From contig NC_079149.1 of NCBI RefSeq assembly GCF_945859685.1, positions 10,203,118 to 10,267,117 of the forward strand: a stretch of 64,000 nucleotides of DNA, given 5' to 3'. Numbering within the stretch: the first letter of the stretch is position 1; each line of letters opens with the position of its first letter. The translations under genes were made by a program, and so were the position numbers. Origin of the DNA: Eupeodes corollae (lineage: Eukaryota; Arthropoda; Insecta; Diptera; Syrphidae). This document shows, in pieces, positions 1 through 9,952 of this stretch. The notes beneath the pieces are model-generated. The model was not told the DNA's origin. It saw only the letters and a program-made list of their open reading frames with translations, and did no database searches.

Positions 1-303
1 ACGATAATGATAGGAAAATTCAAAGGTGAGGAAGTTCTCATTCCGAGGATCCCGATGATTCCAACCGATATGCCGTTTGAATTTAAAAGACTTCAATTTC
101 CGATACGTCTTGCATTTGCCATGACCATCAACAAATCACAAGGCCAATCCTTAAAAGTTTGTGGTTTAAATCTAGAACATTCATGTTTTTCCGATGGTCA
201 ATTATACGTGGCATGTTCACGGGTCGGAAGACCATCTGCGTTGTTTGTTTTTGCGACTGATAATAAAACAAAAAATGTCGTGTATCACAAGGTACTTAAG
301 TGA
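1..303 (+). pseudogene. Helitron Pif1-like helicase, C-terminal fragment
   Basis: The open frame enters from the left edge and ends at a TAA at 301-303. The sequence carries the end of a Helitron Pif1-type helicase: IPMIPTDMPF, then FPIRLAFAMTINKSQGQS (helicase motif V/VI region) and GQLYVACSRVGRPSALFVFA. In Helitrons this domain is the C-terminal half of a Rep/helicase protein that unwinds DNA during rolling-circle transposition. Only about 100 residues are visible, so intactness cannot be judged. The related copy at 61.5-62.3 kb shows the same motif order. Confidence 0.8.
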
Positions 304-450
304 AGAGCAACCTATGTACTAAAATACAGAAATAATAATGAATGATTAATGTAGTTATTTAATTTTTTTTTTGTATTTTTTCCAATAAAAAAAACACAAT
401 CTGCTTATTTATTGCCATTAAGGCGGAACAAAGTTCGTCGGGTCAGCTAG
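1..450 (+). mobile_element. Helitron 3' end
   Basis: The helicase C-terminus is followed by about 150 bp of untranslated DNA that ends in CTAG at 447-450 and is followed by T, as expected for a Helitron 3' terminus (CTRR, inserted between A and T). Just before it is a GC-richer stretch (GAAC-AAA-GTTC at about 426-436) that can form a short imperfect hairpin. The 5' end lies outside the window. Confidence 0.65.
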
Positions 451-1033
451 TTTTGTAATAAATACAAAAATAAATAATTAAATTGAAGTAAAATAGATCT
501 AAGGGCCGAAAGGCATTAATATTAAGTGTTATAGTTTAACTTAGAGTGTCCGTGTGGGACCAGTAAGTTAGTTGTGAGTTATGGTTAATTAGGCTAGTAT
601 TATGAATTTGTGTCTAGTTTTAAGATAGGTTTGAGATTGAATTAATAAAAATGAATTAAAAAAAAAACCTCTCACGTTTTGTGAGGGACTCAAACTGGTT
701 TCATTGAGCTTAGAAGAAATCCATAAGACTCATGTGGTATCACAATGGCCATAAAACTGGCTTAAGTGTGTCCTACTCCATCACGGACAACCACTTTAAC
801 CTAACCTAACCTATGGCCCATGATCTGGTTAACCAACACTTGTAATTTTATTAAAGAAGTCAAAAAGTTGATTCGTGATTCGGCTCTTAAGGTGAAGAAA
901 TCCTCGAAAGATGGTAGAAAGTACTGGCCTTATGGACAATACTTTGCATAACACAAAGGCATTCTTTTGTTTTAAATAAAGGGTCATATTTTGGAGAACA
1001 AACGGCAAATTTGTATTCAGCACTAAAATCTGT
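451..1033. other. No gene seen; AT-rich spacer
   Basis: About 580 bp between the Helitron end and the next transposon. I see only short accidental open frames and an A-rich run near 655-667. It may be degenerate repeat DNA, but I recognise nothing. Confidence 0.4.
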
Positions 1034-1036
1034 TAT

Positions 1037-2427
1037 GGGGCCGTTCAAGTATTACGTAAGCACTATGAGGGGATGGGGGGTCTTTGTTTTGCTTATTTTG
1101 GATGACATGGGGGGTAGGGGAGTCTAGATGATGATTACGTCATCGGTAGTGTTGGATTCTCTGAACAAAAATGAATCTTAGTTAGTTGATATTTCTGTTT
1201 TATTTTAGTTTATTTAATTTTATAGTATTAAAATATGATATTTATGCTCAAGACTCAACACTTGGTTGTAAGCAGGAGAAGCTAGTCCTAACTCTGTTTT
1301 ATGACTTCGGACACTTGAGTCATACAAATGACTCTTTCTTTAATAAGTTTTGGTACTCTATCCTTAGAGTACTGCATGTGTTTATTTACAATTAGTTTGA
1401 ACTTTTTAGTCAGTTCTGGACGACTCTCTGAAGTGTAAGGACGTTTTCTCTAAATGCAATTCGTCCTGGAAGAAGTGCGTATAACAGAGTAGAGCGCAGA
1501 ATGGCTCCTCTTAGTCGGGAACTGGCTGGTTTAATATTGCCTCATGACCATTTTGGGTCTCATTTGGATGAACGTGGCGTTACAATTGATGAACATTTAG
1601 AAAGATCTAATTTCGAATTTGCTGGAAATGTATAAGCTGAAGTATGGAGTTCAATGGAAATCGATGGATATAATTTTACTGCAAAATATGTTGGGGCAGG
1701 TGAACAAGATGTTCCTGATTTTTCAGACATTAAATGGTATTCAGAACATTAAGTGAAAGCCAATACTTGCTTCAAATTGTAAAATGTAAAAATACAGAAT
1801 GCTGTCGTCCAAGAAGTGGCCTATTCAGATTACTAGACAACAGGTTTCTTCCACCACCTGTAAAAGTAAAACAAACTGTTGATGACTTGGTTTTGGATAA
1901 AGGAGGGCAATTTCTTGATCTTCCAGTCAATTTAGCTCTACGCTTAAGTGCTTCACTCAAAGATTTCCTGCAAATGCCCTACGATTATTTTTGTCCGACG
2001 GTAAAATTGAGGCTATCAAGTCGAACATGCAAAACGTGTGGTCTTTATCATGCTTCCATCAAGTCACTAAATCGTCACATCGAGAAGATCCATAAAAAAG
2101 TAAACACGCACACTGATAGGAAAGTTAGACCTGTAAGAGTCGCTGCTCGTCGTGCTAATGAACTGATGCACCATGATGTTGAATGGCTTGATGAGAACGA
2201 CGTAGACATTCCAAAATCGGATGATCTATCCTAAATCTATTTCCTTATTTTTAAAATTATAATTAATATAACATTATAATTATAATTAAAGAAAATATAT
2301 TTTTAATTGAAAAATGTTTACATAAGCATGGGGGAGGGGGTAAGAGCTTTGCTTACTTTTGCTGACAAGTGGGATAGGGGGGGTAATAATTGTAATAAAT
2401 CTGCTTACGTAATATTTAAACGGCCCC
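1037..2427 (+). mobile_element. 1.39-kb DNA transposon with GGGGCCGTT termini, superfamily unassigned
   Basis: The ends are inverted repeats of about 26 bp: GGGGCCGTTCAAGTATTACG followed by TAAGCA on the left, and its near-perfect complement on the right (GGGGCCGTTTAAATATTACG on the opposite strand). TAT flanks both ends (1034-1036 and 2428-2430), suggesting a 3-bp target duplication. Just inside each end is a G-rich block of about 60 bp (near 1068-1125 and 2327-2390) in the same, not inverted, orientation. The body encodes one broken zinc-finger protein. No DDE motif could be read, so the element may be non-autonomous or use an unfamiliar enzyme. Confidence 0.75.
1432..2234 (+). pseudogene. 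Transposon-borne C2H2 zinc-finger protein, function unknown
   Basis: The reading frame is open from 1432, passes through RSAYNRVERRMAPLSRELAG and LILPHDHFGSHLD, meets a TAA at 1633-1635, shifts frame near 1747-1752 and continues as SESQYLLQIVKC to a stop at 2232-2234. The C-terminal part has a single C2H2 finger (CKTCGLYHASIKSLNRHIEK, then IH) and a basic patch. Similar MAPLSREL...LPHDHFG proteins occur, from memory, as uncharacterised predictions in many invertebrates, but I know no function. It lies wholly inside the terminal repeats and so belongs to the element. The true start is not certain, and one nonsense codon plus one frameshift make this copy inactive. Confidence 0.65.
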
Positions 2428-2430
2428 TAT

Positions 2431-3446
2431 ATAAAAAGAAAAGTTCAAGTAACTTAGCAATTATCGATTCAAGTTCTACATTTTAGACTTGGTCCCTATT
2501 TTTAATTTTTCCACAAACTATAATTTGCATTTAAGTGATACTCAAATCAATTTACGTAATAATTTTTAAATGGTTTCATTTAATGCAAAATAAGTCATAA
2601 ATTAAGCAGTTAAAAATGAATTTCTTATCGTCTTGATACACTTAAAAATTAAATATGTTTATTGAACTGTAGTATAATTAATATTTTGAATAAATATAAT
2701 TAATCATCTTTTTCATAGCTCAAGAACAAATCATTCAACCGAACCTATCTGCCTGCCATCTAAACCAGAAAAAAAAATAACTTTTAAACCAGAACTTATT
2801 TTCCAAATGAACTTAACCACACGTCACGTATTTACATAAGTACTTGGTTATAAAGGTACGCTTATGTTAGCTCATTAATAAAGTTCTAATAATTTTGTAG
2901 ATTACTTCTTCAATTTTCCTGTCAGCGTGGCGCAGCGGAAAGAATTTTAATTTCCTGTAAAAACGATTTCAAATCAATGATGCTTCAACATAGCAGCAGT
3001 GGTTGCACAGAGGTTTTACGGCTGCAAGAACCATCATTCATCATGTAATCTATTTAACATTGACCTATATTTTGTCTCTTTCACAGGGAAACATAAATAA
3101 ACATACTTATGTGTGTTACAACTTAATTTTAATTACAATGCACAAATAAAAAAGAAAATATTATGACTAGATACTCGTACCTGTAGGAGGTATTAGATAA
3201 TCTTTTGATATTTTTACTTATTTTTTCCTTTCACTTTCCTCAAAACCGTTTACGAGTGCCGGGCAATTGCAAGTGAAACAGTGTATACAAGTTTTCTATT
3301 TTTAAACATTTTTTTCGTTGCAACAAGCCCACTCACATGAACTTATGAGTTCAAGAAAAACACAAATAATCTTATTTTAAACTTTATCAGAATAGTCATA
3401 TAAAGTTTACAGCATATAATGCTTTAGTATTTTTGAAGCGTAGGTA
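2431..3446. other. AT-rich spacer with possible tRNA-like SINE scrap
   Basis: Mostly AT-rich DNA without a convincing gene. At about 2926-2985 a GTGGCGCAGCGGAAAG stretch followed 30 bp later by GATTTCAAATC resembles the A and B boxes of a tRNA-derived SINE head. It has no clear duplicated flanks and differs from the SINEs at 60.5 and 62.5 kb. Confidence 0.3.
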
Positions 3447-3639
3447 CAGTGCTGTTCGAAAAAAGTTGGTTAAACATTTTAGTACCCTTTGCGAGATCTG
3501 TTTTTGGAATTTAGGAACGCTAGGTGTTTTTTTGTTTGCATTAGATAGCAACATGTCATTCAAACAGTGTACACAAGTTGATGTTATTATCAATAAGGGC
3601 TGCATTTGGGTCGTGATAGTAGTCCAATATCAACCTGTA

Positions 3640-4740
3640 ACGATGTTGGGTAGAGGAAAAGGTATCGGGAGCCATTGGTATAGATTTCCCATATAAGAGT
3701 GAGGTTGGGAAAGGGGTAGGATAGGTTCGGGCAAGGAAGGTTAGTCTAGGATGGAAACTTGGATAGGGATTGGGCCGGGGAAGGAATGTCCGTTACGGTA
3801 GCTGCGGCATACTTGCGGTGCACAGCTGAGCTCCTCGGATACTGGGTGGTCTTGCTAACATAAATCATGCCGGATATTTTGAAATTAGTTGTGCACTACC
3901 ACCACTTCATTCACTTTTCTCGGTGGCCGCTGATGACGTCACGGCCTGGCCGTTACCCACCCTACCTGGAATCCACTCGGCCTGGTTTTCGGATTCCCCA
4001 AAATCGGAACCAGAAAAGTTCACTGCCGTGGAACTACATTTCCGCCAAACCTAAAATAGTCACCCCAGACCGCACCCCCTGAAATATCTTCACTATTCCA
4101 TTTTTAAATTTGAATCACAACCAAAAAAAAAGGAACACACTGCATCCCATATCATCGTTTTCTTTTTCTTTTTACGAAGAGGCTTACTTATTTTATTTAG
4201 AGAAATTTATCACAAAAAAATACATATAAAACTATATAAGACTACTAGGGAAATATCTTCGACACAAAATAAAGGAACAATAACGGGAGCTTTAATCAGC
4301 GGAGCCACGCGGCGAATCTTTGCTTTTCCAGCGTTCGGTATCTGAATCTTTCCCTATATGAGTTTTTTTGGTATCCCTAATCGGACCCTAATTTCCTGCC
4401 TACAAAAAGCTCGTTGTGGGTGGATAAAAAGGGGGGGGGGTGCAAAATATTGCGTCGCGAGGACGTAAGAGGAACCCCTCTTCGCACTTGCGATGCCGGC
4501 GACTTCTTCCCTAATCGGAATGAACCAAAGAAAAAACCAAAATCTCTGAAGATTCCCTATTACAATGAAACTCAAAAATTACAAATAAATACTAATGCAG
4601 TTGAATATAAATTTAAAAAAAAGTAACCTGTAAAATAAAAAGATAAGGCTATAGAAGGTAGAGAAAAAGAAAAAAAAATGACAGGTTAGGATCTATCAAC
4701 ACTTAGACGAGCTAACGATGGACTACGATGCCATAAACCC
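3640..4740. other. Unexplained segment inside the Tc1 5' region
   Basis: This stretch is locally GC-richer (about 3640-4080), contains a G10 run near 4431-4440, and has no matching protein. ORFs of 70-90 codons exist on both strands but show no known motif. Its excess length over a normal Tc1 leader suggests inserted DNA, though I found no clean terminal repeats. Confidence 0.35.
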
Positions 4741-4760
4741 ACACAAAAACAAAGTATCAT

Positions 4761-5300
4761 ATGAAGGACGCAGCCACAACAAACCGAAGTGATTTTGTTT
4801 TCAAAAAAATGGGAAAAATCAGTTCGGAACACAAAGACAATATTTTGTGTCTGTCGCGTTTCAATTTGAAAACACGTGAAATTTCTAAGAGACTGAATAT
4901 TGCTCAACAAATCCTGGCATGGAATTTGAAAAAAATATCTTGAGACTACAAGCGACTACTAGCAGGAAAAAAAGGCTCAGGAAGGCCAAAAGCGACGACC
5001 AGAGTGGAACATCATTTTTTGCTGTATTACAGTCGTCGGCATCGGTTCAGGACTTCGATGGACCTTTGAAGCTCAGTGAGAAAAAGGCTCGTGTAAGTTG
5101 GACTTAGAGCACTCAAGCTGGTACTGAAGCCGAATGTTTCAAAAAGAATCAAAGAAAAACTATTGCTCTGGGCTCAGTAGCATCTCAAGACATGTGGAAC
5201 AATGTCATTTTTTCGGACGAATTAAAAATTCAATCTCCATGTTGGAGATTAGAGAATCCTTGCGCGAAGAGAACCGAAAGAAAGACTAAGCTCTGATTGC
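4761..5300 (+). pseudogene. Tc1-like transposase, N-terminal part (broken)
   Basis: MGKISSEHKDNILCLSRFNL followed by KTREISKRLNIAQQ is the paired-type helix-turn-helix that binds Tc1 terminal repeats. A shifted frame continues with a GSGRPKATT linker (the GRPR-like hook), and later NVIFSDELKIQSP gives the first catalytic Asp region. Several stops and frame changes break it before the LINE boundary near 5300. The missing middle of the catalytic domain was probably lost when the LINE inserted, since the C-terminal piece resumes at SPDLNPI. Confidence 0.65.
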
Positions 5301-5356
5301 TTTTTGCGAATGCCTTCTAAAACCAGGATGTAGCCAACTTCCGTGATCTGTCTTTT

Positions 5357-6076
5357 ATGGACACTATATATAAGCTGTTCACAACTGTTCTTCTGAATAG
5401 ACTAAGCCAATGGGTCAAAGAAAATCATATGTTAAATGAATTCCAAGCTGCATACAGGGAAAACTATTCAACCACGGACCAAATCTTCAATCTCTCCTGC
5501 CTTTTAAGCCTTCAGCTCAACCGGAAAAATAAACTGTATGCGTTTTTCATAGATTTGAAAGCTGCGTTCGACAATATTAAAAGAAACGCATTGTTCTACA
5601 AACTGACACAGCTAGGTATATCTACAAAAATGGTATTGATTCTTAAAGCACTCTATGCCAACAACACTGCTACAGTATGGAAAGGCACTCATATCAGTGA
5701 CTTCTTCCCTATTAATCAAGGTGTGGAACAAGGTTGTGTTCTAAGCGCTCTGCTATTTATCTTGTTCTTAAACGACCTTGATTCTGATTTGTCGTGTGGA
5801 GTTACTATGGAAGGAGTATCGGTAAAGGCTCTACTTTACGCAGACGACATGGTGCTACTCTCAGATAATCATACTTCCTTACAGATAATGATAAACAGCT
5901 TTGCAAATTATTGTTCCAAATGGCAACTGCATGTGAATCTTACAAAATCAGAAATGGTTATTTTTCGAAATGGTGGACGTCGAGCAGCTGAAGAAAAATG
6001 GAAGTACAACGACACCGATATCAAAATATCTAACAATTTCAAGTACCTAGGAGTAAATCTCACATACAATATGTAG
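5357..6076 (+). pseudogene. Reverse transcriptase of LINE A (truncated)
   Basis: 240 codons of RT: FFIDLKAAFDNI (motif A, first catalytic Asp), GVEQGCVLSALLF (motif B), LLYADDMVLLSD (motif C, the YADD box) and KSEMVIFRNGG followed by FKYLGVNLT (thumb side). A TAG at 6074-6076 ends this frame. Coding resumes at 6107 with SKNSINATWSNF, which fits the same protein, so the stop is a mutation. There is no endonuclease domain because the copy is 5'-truncated. Confidence 0.8.
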
Positions 6077-6106
6077 TGGGCGGATCATCTTACGAAAAGG
6101 CTAGTA

Positions 6107-6900
6107 ATGTCTAAGAATTCAATTAATGCTACTTGGTCAAACTTTATCAGAAATAAGAACATACAACACTCAGATAAATTCAAACTATACGAAGCTGCTT
6201 CAAAGTCTATAATGAATTACTGTGCTCAAGTTTGGGGATATTCGGAGAATGACGAAGTTAAAAAGTTGCAAAGGTTTTTCATTAAAAGATGCTTCTCCCT
6301 TCCTAATAACACGCTAAACTATGTTCTCAATATTGAAACTGGTCTAAGAAAAGCTTATATTATACGACACTAAAACTTTAAATACATCCAAAAGGTAAGC
6401 ATACTCCCTGAAAACAGACTGCCAAGAAGACTTATGGATATCATCGTGAGAAAAAAAATCTACTGGGCTGACAAATGGTCAGAACTCTTTAACGATCTGA
6501 ACATTCAGTTTGACTGGAACAATAAGTCTGATTGGAAACGCAGAAACTTGCGAAAAACTTGTAGAAAGGCATTGGTCGGAACACACTAATAGAGCTCTAC
6601 AATCACGATTCCATGATGAATATTGCAACTTGAATTATGCTGAGGTACCAAACTATTTCAATGATAGTAACTCGCGTAAAATGATAACTATGGTATTAAA
6701 GTCCAGGTGTGGATTGCTCAACCTCAATGCACGAGCATTTAAAAATAATGCGGATGGAATTTTTACGATCTGCAACTTTGACGCTACTGAAAATACGTAT
6801 CATTTTATACGAGTGTGTCCTTGTTTCCGAACTTACAGAAAAAGATTCCTTCAAAAAAAAGCTAAAACTTTTATGACTAAAAATAATATTTGGATTTTTT
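6107..6900 (+). pseudogene. LINE A C-terminal region (broken)
   Basis: Two frames (6107-6373 and 6510-about 6900) continue the LINE A protein after its RT. The first contains SIMNYCAQVWGYSEN, a segment following RT in many LINEs. The second contains CNFDATENTYHFIRVCPCF, a Cys/His-spaced sequence. A stop at 6371-6373 and a frame change separate them. The end merges into a T-rich run near 6890-6910 and then the Tc1 C-terminal piece. Confidence 0.55.
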
Positions 6901-6944
6901 TTTTTAAATTTCTAAGGTTAAGAAGTACTTTGAAAAAATACTAT

Positions 6945-7121
6945 CGATGTACTTATTTGCCTCTCTACAGTCCAGATCTCAATCCAATTGGGAATATTTG
7001 GTCTATAATGTCCAGTTAGTTGATGAATTAAAAAAAACTACTTCCCGGACCTGGAGCAAGATACCTGCATCCACATGGAACCCTATCTCATTCAATGTCT
7101 CGCCTATGTGCAGCCGTAATA
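6945..7121 (+). pseudogene. Tc1-like transposase, C-terminal part
   Basis: LPLYSPDLNPIGNIWSIMSS carries the Tc1 SPDLNPIE signature, with the final catalytic Glu changed to Gly. After a frame change, SRTWSKIPAS and MSRLCAAVI continue the usual Tc1 ending. The reading frame stops at the TA into which the mariner at 7122 inserted and resumes after it (8419-8450). Confidence 0.75.
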
Positions 7122-8418
7122 AAGGGTGATTTTTTTGAGGTTAGGATTTTCATGCATTAGTATTTGACAGATCACGCGGGATTTCAGACATGGTGTCAAA
7201 GAGAAAGATGCTCAGTATGCTTTGACATTTCATCATTACTAACGAGCAACGCTTGCAAATCATTGAATTTTATTACCAAAATCAGTGTTTGGTTCGAAAT
7301 GTGTTTCGCGCTTTACGTCCGATTTATGGTCTACTAAATTGACCAAGTGAGCAAACAATTAATGCGATTGTGACCAAGTTTCGCACTCAGTTTACTTTAT
7401 TGGACATTAAACCAACCACACGAATGCGTACAGTGCGTACAGAAGAGAATATTGCGTCTGTTTCTGAGAGTGTTGCTGAAGACCGTAAAATGTCGATTCG
7501 TCGCCGTTCCCAGCAATTGGGTTTGTGTTATTCGACCACATGGAAGATTTTACGCAAAGATCTTGGTGTAAAACCGTATAAAATACAGCTCTTGCAAGAA
7601 CTGAAGCCGAACGATCTGCCACAACGTCGAATTTTCAGTGAATGTACCCTAGAAAAGTTGGCAGAAAATCCGCTTTTTTATCGACAAATTTTGTTCAGCG
7701 ATGAGGCTCATTTCTGGTTTAATGGCTACGTAAATAAGCAAAATTGCCGCATTTGGAGTGAAGAGCAACCAGAAGCCGTTCAAGAACTGCCCATGCATCC
7801 CGAAAAATGCACTGTTTGGTGTGGTTTGTACGCTGGTGGAATCATTGGACCGTATTTTTTCAAAGATGCTGTTGGACGCAACGTTACGGTGAATGGCGAT
7901 CGCTATCGTTCAATGCTAACAAACTTTTTGTTGCCAAAAATGGAAGAACTGAACTTGGTTGACATGTGGTTTCAACAAGATGGCGCTACATGCCACACAG
8001 CTCGCGATTCTATGGCCATTTTGAGGGAAAACTTCGGAGAACAATTCATCTCAAGGAATGGACCGGTAAGTTGGCCACCAAGATCATGCGATTTGACGCC
8101 TTTAGACTATATTTTGTGGGGCTACGTCAAGTCTAAAGTCTACACAAATAAGCCAGCAACTATTCCAGCTTTGGAAGACAACATTTCCGAAGAAATTCGG
8201 GCTATTCCGGCCGAAATGCTCTAAAAAGTTACCCAAAATTGGACTTTCCGAATGGACCACCTTAGACGCAGCCGCGGTCAACATTTAAATGAAATTATCT
8301 TCAAAAAGTAAATGTCATGGACCAATCTAACGTTTCAAATAAAGAATCGATGAGATTTTGCAAATTTTATGCGTTTTTTTTTTTTTTAAAGTTCTCAAGC
8401 TCTTAAAAAATCACCGTT
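7122..8418 (+). mobile_element. DD41D mariner (rosa/Visitor type), copy 1
   Basis: The 1297-bp element begins AAGGGTGATTTTTT and ends AAAAAATCACCGTT, flanked by TA at 7120-7121 and 8419-8420. It is nearly identical to copy 2 at 31040-32344, so both are young. Removing it plus one TA restores the Tc1 reading frame (AVI/KARGGPTKY). That copy 1 entered an already broken Tc1 shows the order of events. Confidence 0.9.
7245..8311 (+). pseudogene. DD41D mariner transposase, copy 1 (inactive)
   Basis: Catalyses cut-and-paste transposition into TA. Read in order: helix-turn-helix N-terminus (RLQIIEFYYQNQ), RRRSQQLGLCYSTTWKIL, FSDEAHFWFNGYVNKQ (first Asp), FQQDGATCHTARDS (second Asp) and SCDLTPLDYILWG (third Asp). 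I count 41 residues between the last two Asp, hence DD41D. Compared with copy 2 it lacks about 9 bp covering the start codon (near 7235), has a TGA at 7340-7342 and a TAA at 8222-8224. The rest is open, so decay is recent. Confidence 0.85.
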
Positions 8419-8450
8419 TAAAAGCAAGAGGAGGTCCAACAAAGTACTAA
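8419..8450 (+). pseudogene. Last codons of the interrupted Tc1 transposase
   Basis: After the mariner the frame continues ATA AAA GCA AGA... to a TAA at 8448-8450, giving IKARGGPTKY. GGPTKY-like endings are typical of Tc1 transposases. The tract from here to 8753 is the element's AT-rich 3' leader and terminal repeat. Confidence 0.75.
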
Positions 8451-8940
8451 TTAAATACAACATGTTTCTGAGAAGCATTAGAAAAACAAAAAAACTGCAG
8501 CAATAAAGTACTTTTCTTTAATCCTTAGAAATGGGGCAGGTACCTAAAAAAAATTGTTTTTGGTATAATCACTTTTTGCGCCCGTGACCATTTTAGAACA
8601 ATCTCAAAATTCTTATTGTATCATAAAACGATTTGAACCGCATAATAAAACAAAACCTCATTAAAAAATATGTTGTTATTCCAACACATTTAACAAAATT
8701 CTAAAAAAAAATAGAAAACAAAAAGTTTGACCAAAATTTTTCTAACGGCACTGTATAATTGTTTTCTTAGAATAAGTACCAGAGGGTCAGTTGTCTGAAA
8801 GCTCAAAAACTAAAAAGTGAATAGTGAATTTGGGGGGGGGGTTGATTTTCTGAAGGAATACATAATCTTAAGTTTATGCTAAATACGCCTGGAGAATAAC
8901 ATAGATTTGGGGTTTCAGTATTTTAACAGTTTATAAAGAA

Positions 8941-9785
8941 CTAGATGTTACCCGAGGCTTAACCCGCGTCGTAAAACAAAATCAAAAAATCACAGTGAAA
9001 CATTCCAGGGGCAAGTATACATGAGTTAGTTGGAAAGCTTTCCACATTTAAAAGAAACAAAGCGGAACCAAAAGTAACGTTGCCTATTAATTAGAGTGAT
9101 AAATGTAAAAATACATTTTTAAAGTTTAATTAAATAAAACATTTGTCAAAGTCAACTTATTTGCTCATTATGGTTTTGAAAACTATATTAAATAATTTGT
9201 TTACTATTTCAAATAATGAACAGATCTGGAGCAGCGCTGCCGGAATGAGTACTAAGGGAGTATTCGTACTCCCCTGGCCTTCACCGTACTCCCGTACTCC
9301 CCTCTCTTTAAATGTACTCCCCTCGAAAATATTTTAAAGTCTATTTTGTTTAGTATTTATGTTTCATTTTAAATATTCATTATTTGTTATTAATTGTTCT
9401 GAAGATAAAATTTATCTAGTATGACAAACCCTCAATGCTCTGAATGTCTGAATGCATTCATTTTTTTTTCTATCCTGACCGTTGCCAGTATATAAGAAAT
9501 ATTAAAAAAATTAAATATTTTTTTACGTTTTATTTATTTATTATTTTGTTTTATGTACCTGGAATTTGAGTACAAATATAAATGTTTTAATAAAGTGGTA
9601 TTGTTAAAACAAAATTCAGTGTTTTTTGTGCGTACTCCCTACCAACGTGAAATACTCCCCTTAAAACCTTTGATATACTCCCCAGCGAAAATTTGAAACA
9701 GCAGCGCTGATCTGGAGCATTGAACGCGCGAGAACGAGCAACATACAGCTGTTCTTTGGAGAATCGCTGCTTGTTTAGGTTCACG
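8941..9785 (-). mobile_element. Helitron 3' fragment interrupted by a hAT MITE
   Basis: On the - strand the frame reads LNKQRFSKEQLYVARSRAFN, matching the Helitron helicase ending QLYVACSRV. It is interrupted by the MITE at 9232-9709 and continues on its far side. The - strand then ends in CTAG (8941-8944) followed by T, the Helitron terminus, preceded by a GC-rich stretch near 8950-8970 whose hairpin is weak. The 5' portion is missing. Confidence 0.6.
9232..9709. mobile_element. hAT-type MITE (478 bp) with perfect 8-bp target duplication
   Basis: Both ends are CAGCGCTGC inverted repeats. The 8-bp sequence ATCTGGAG lies directly outside each end (9224-9231 and 9710-9717), the hallmark of hAT integration. 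There is no coding capacity. About seven copies of a GTACTCCCC-like motif (also ATACTCCCC) lie near both ends in the same orientation. These are candidate transposase-binding subterminal repeats. It interrupts the Helitron helicase fragment. Confidence 0.9.
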
Positions 9786-9952
9786 CCGCTACTTTAATCT
9801 CTAAAATATAGAATTTAATATAACGAACATTTTTGAGCAGTTCCAGAAATGACAGAATGATATCAAAAAATAATTTTCAACAAAATATATAGAGCATTTT
9901 ATTTAAAAAACTTAAAATAAAAGAAATTCACAGCACAATATGAAAAAATAAG

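Larger units (their letters stand above)
5310..6940 (+). mobile_element. LINE A: 5'-truncated non-LTR retrotransposon inside the Tc1 element
   Basis: The insert starts inside the reverse transcriptase (NFRDLSFMDTIYKLF) and runs through the RT core into a C-terminal region (6107-7019, frame broken) with AAQVWGYSEN-like and Cys-containing segments. Left and right flanks are the two halves of the Tc1 transposase. The relative on the - strand at 25.1-26.8 kb shares the FRNGG...KWKY segment and the C-terminal part. Clade not assigned. Confidence 0.7.
3447..8753 (+). mobile_element. Tc1-like transposon split by two later insertions
   Basis: Matching inverted ends define the element: CAGTGCTGTTCGAAAAAAG on the left (TA at 3445-3446) and its relative CAGTGCCGTTAGAAAAA on the opposite strand at the right (TA at 8754-8755). 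Between them lie an N-terminal and a C-terminal piece of a Tc1-type transposase in the same orientation. A LINE separates the pieces, and a DD41D mariner sits inside the last codons. The 1.3 kb before the transposase start is longer than the few hundred bases usual for Tc1 and may hold a further unrecognised insertion (about 3640-4680). Confidence 0.75.

Noticed and set aside
4431..4440. G10 run as a regulatory G-quadruplex
   Set aside because: A single run without further nearby G-tracts; probably slippage.
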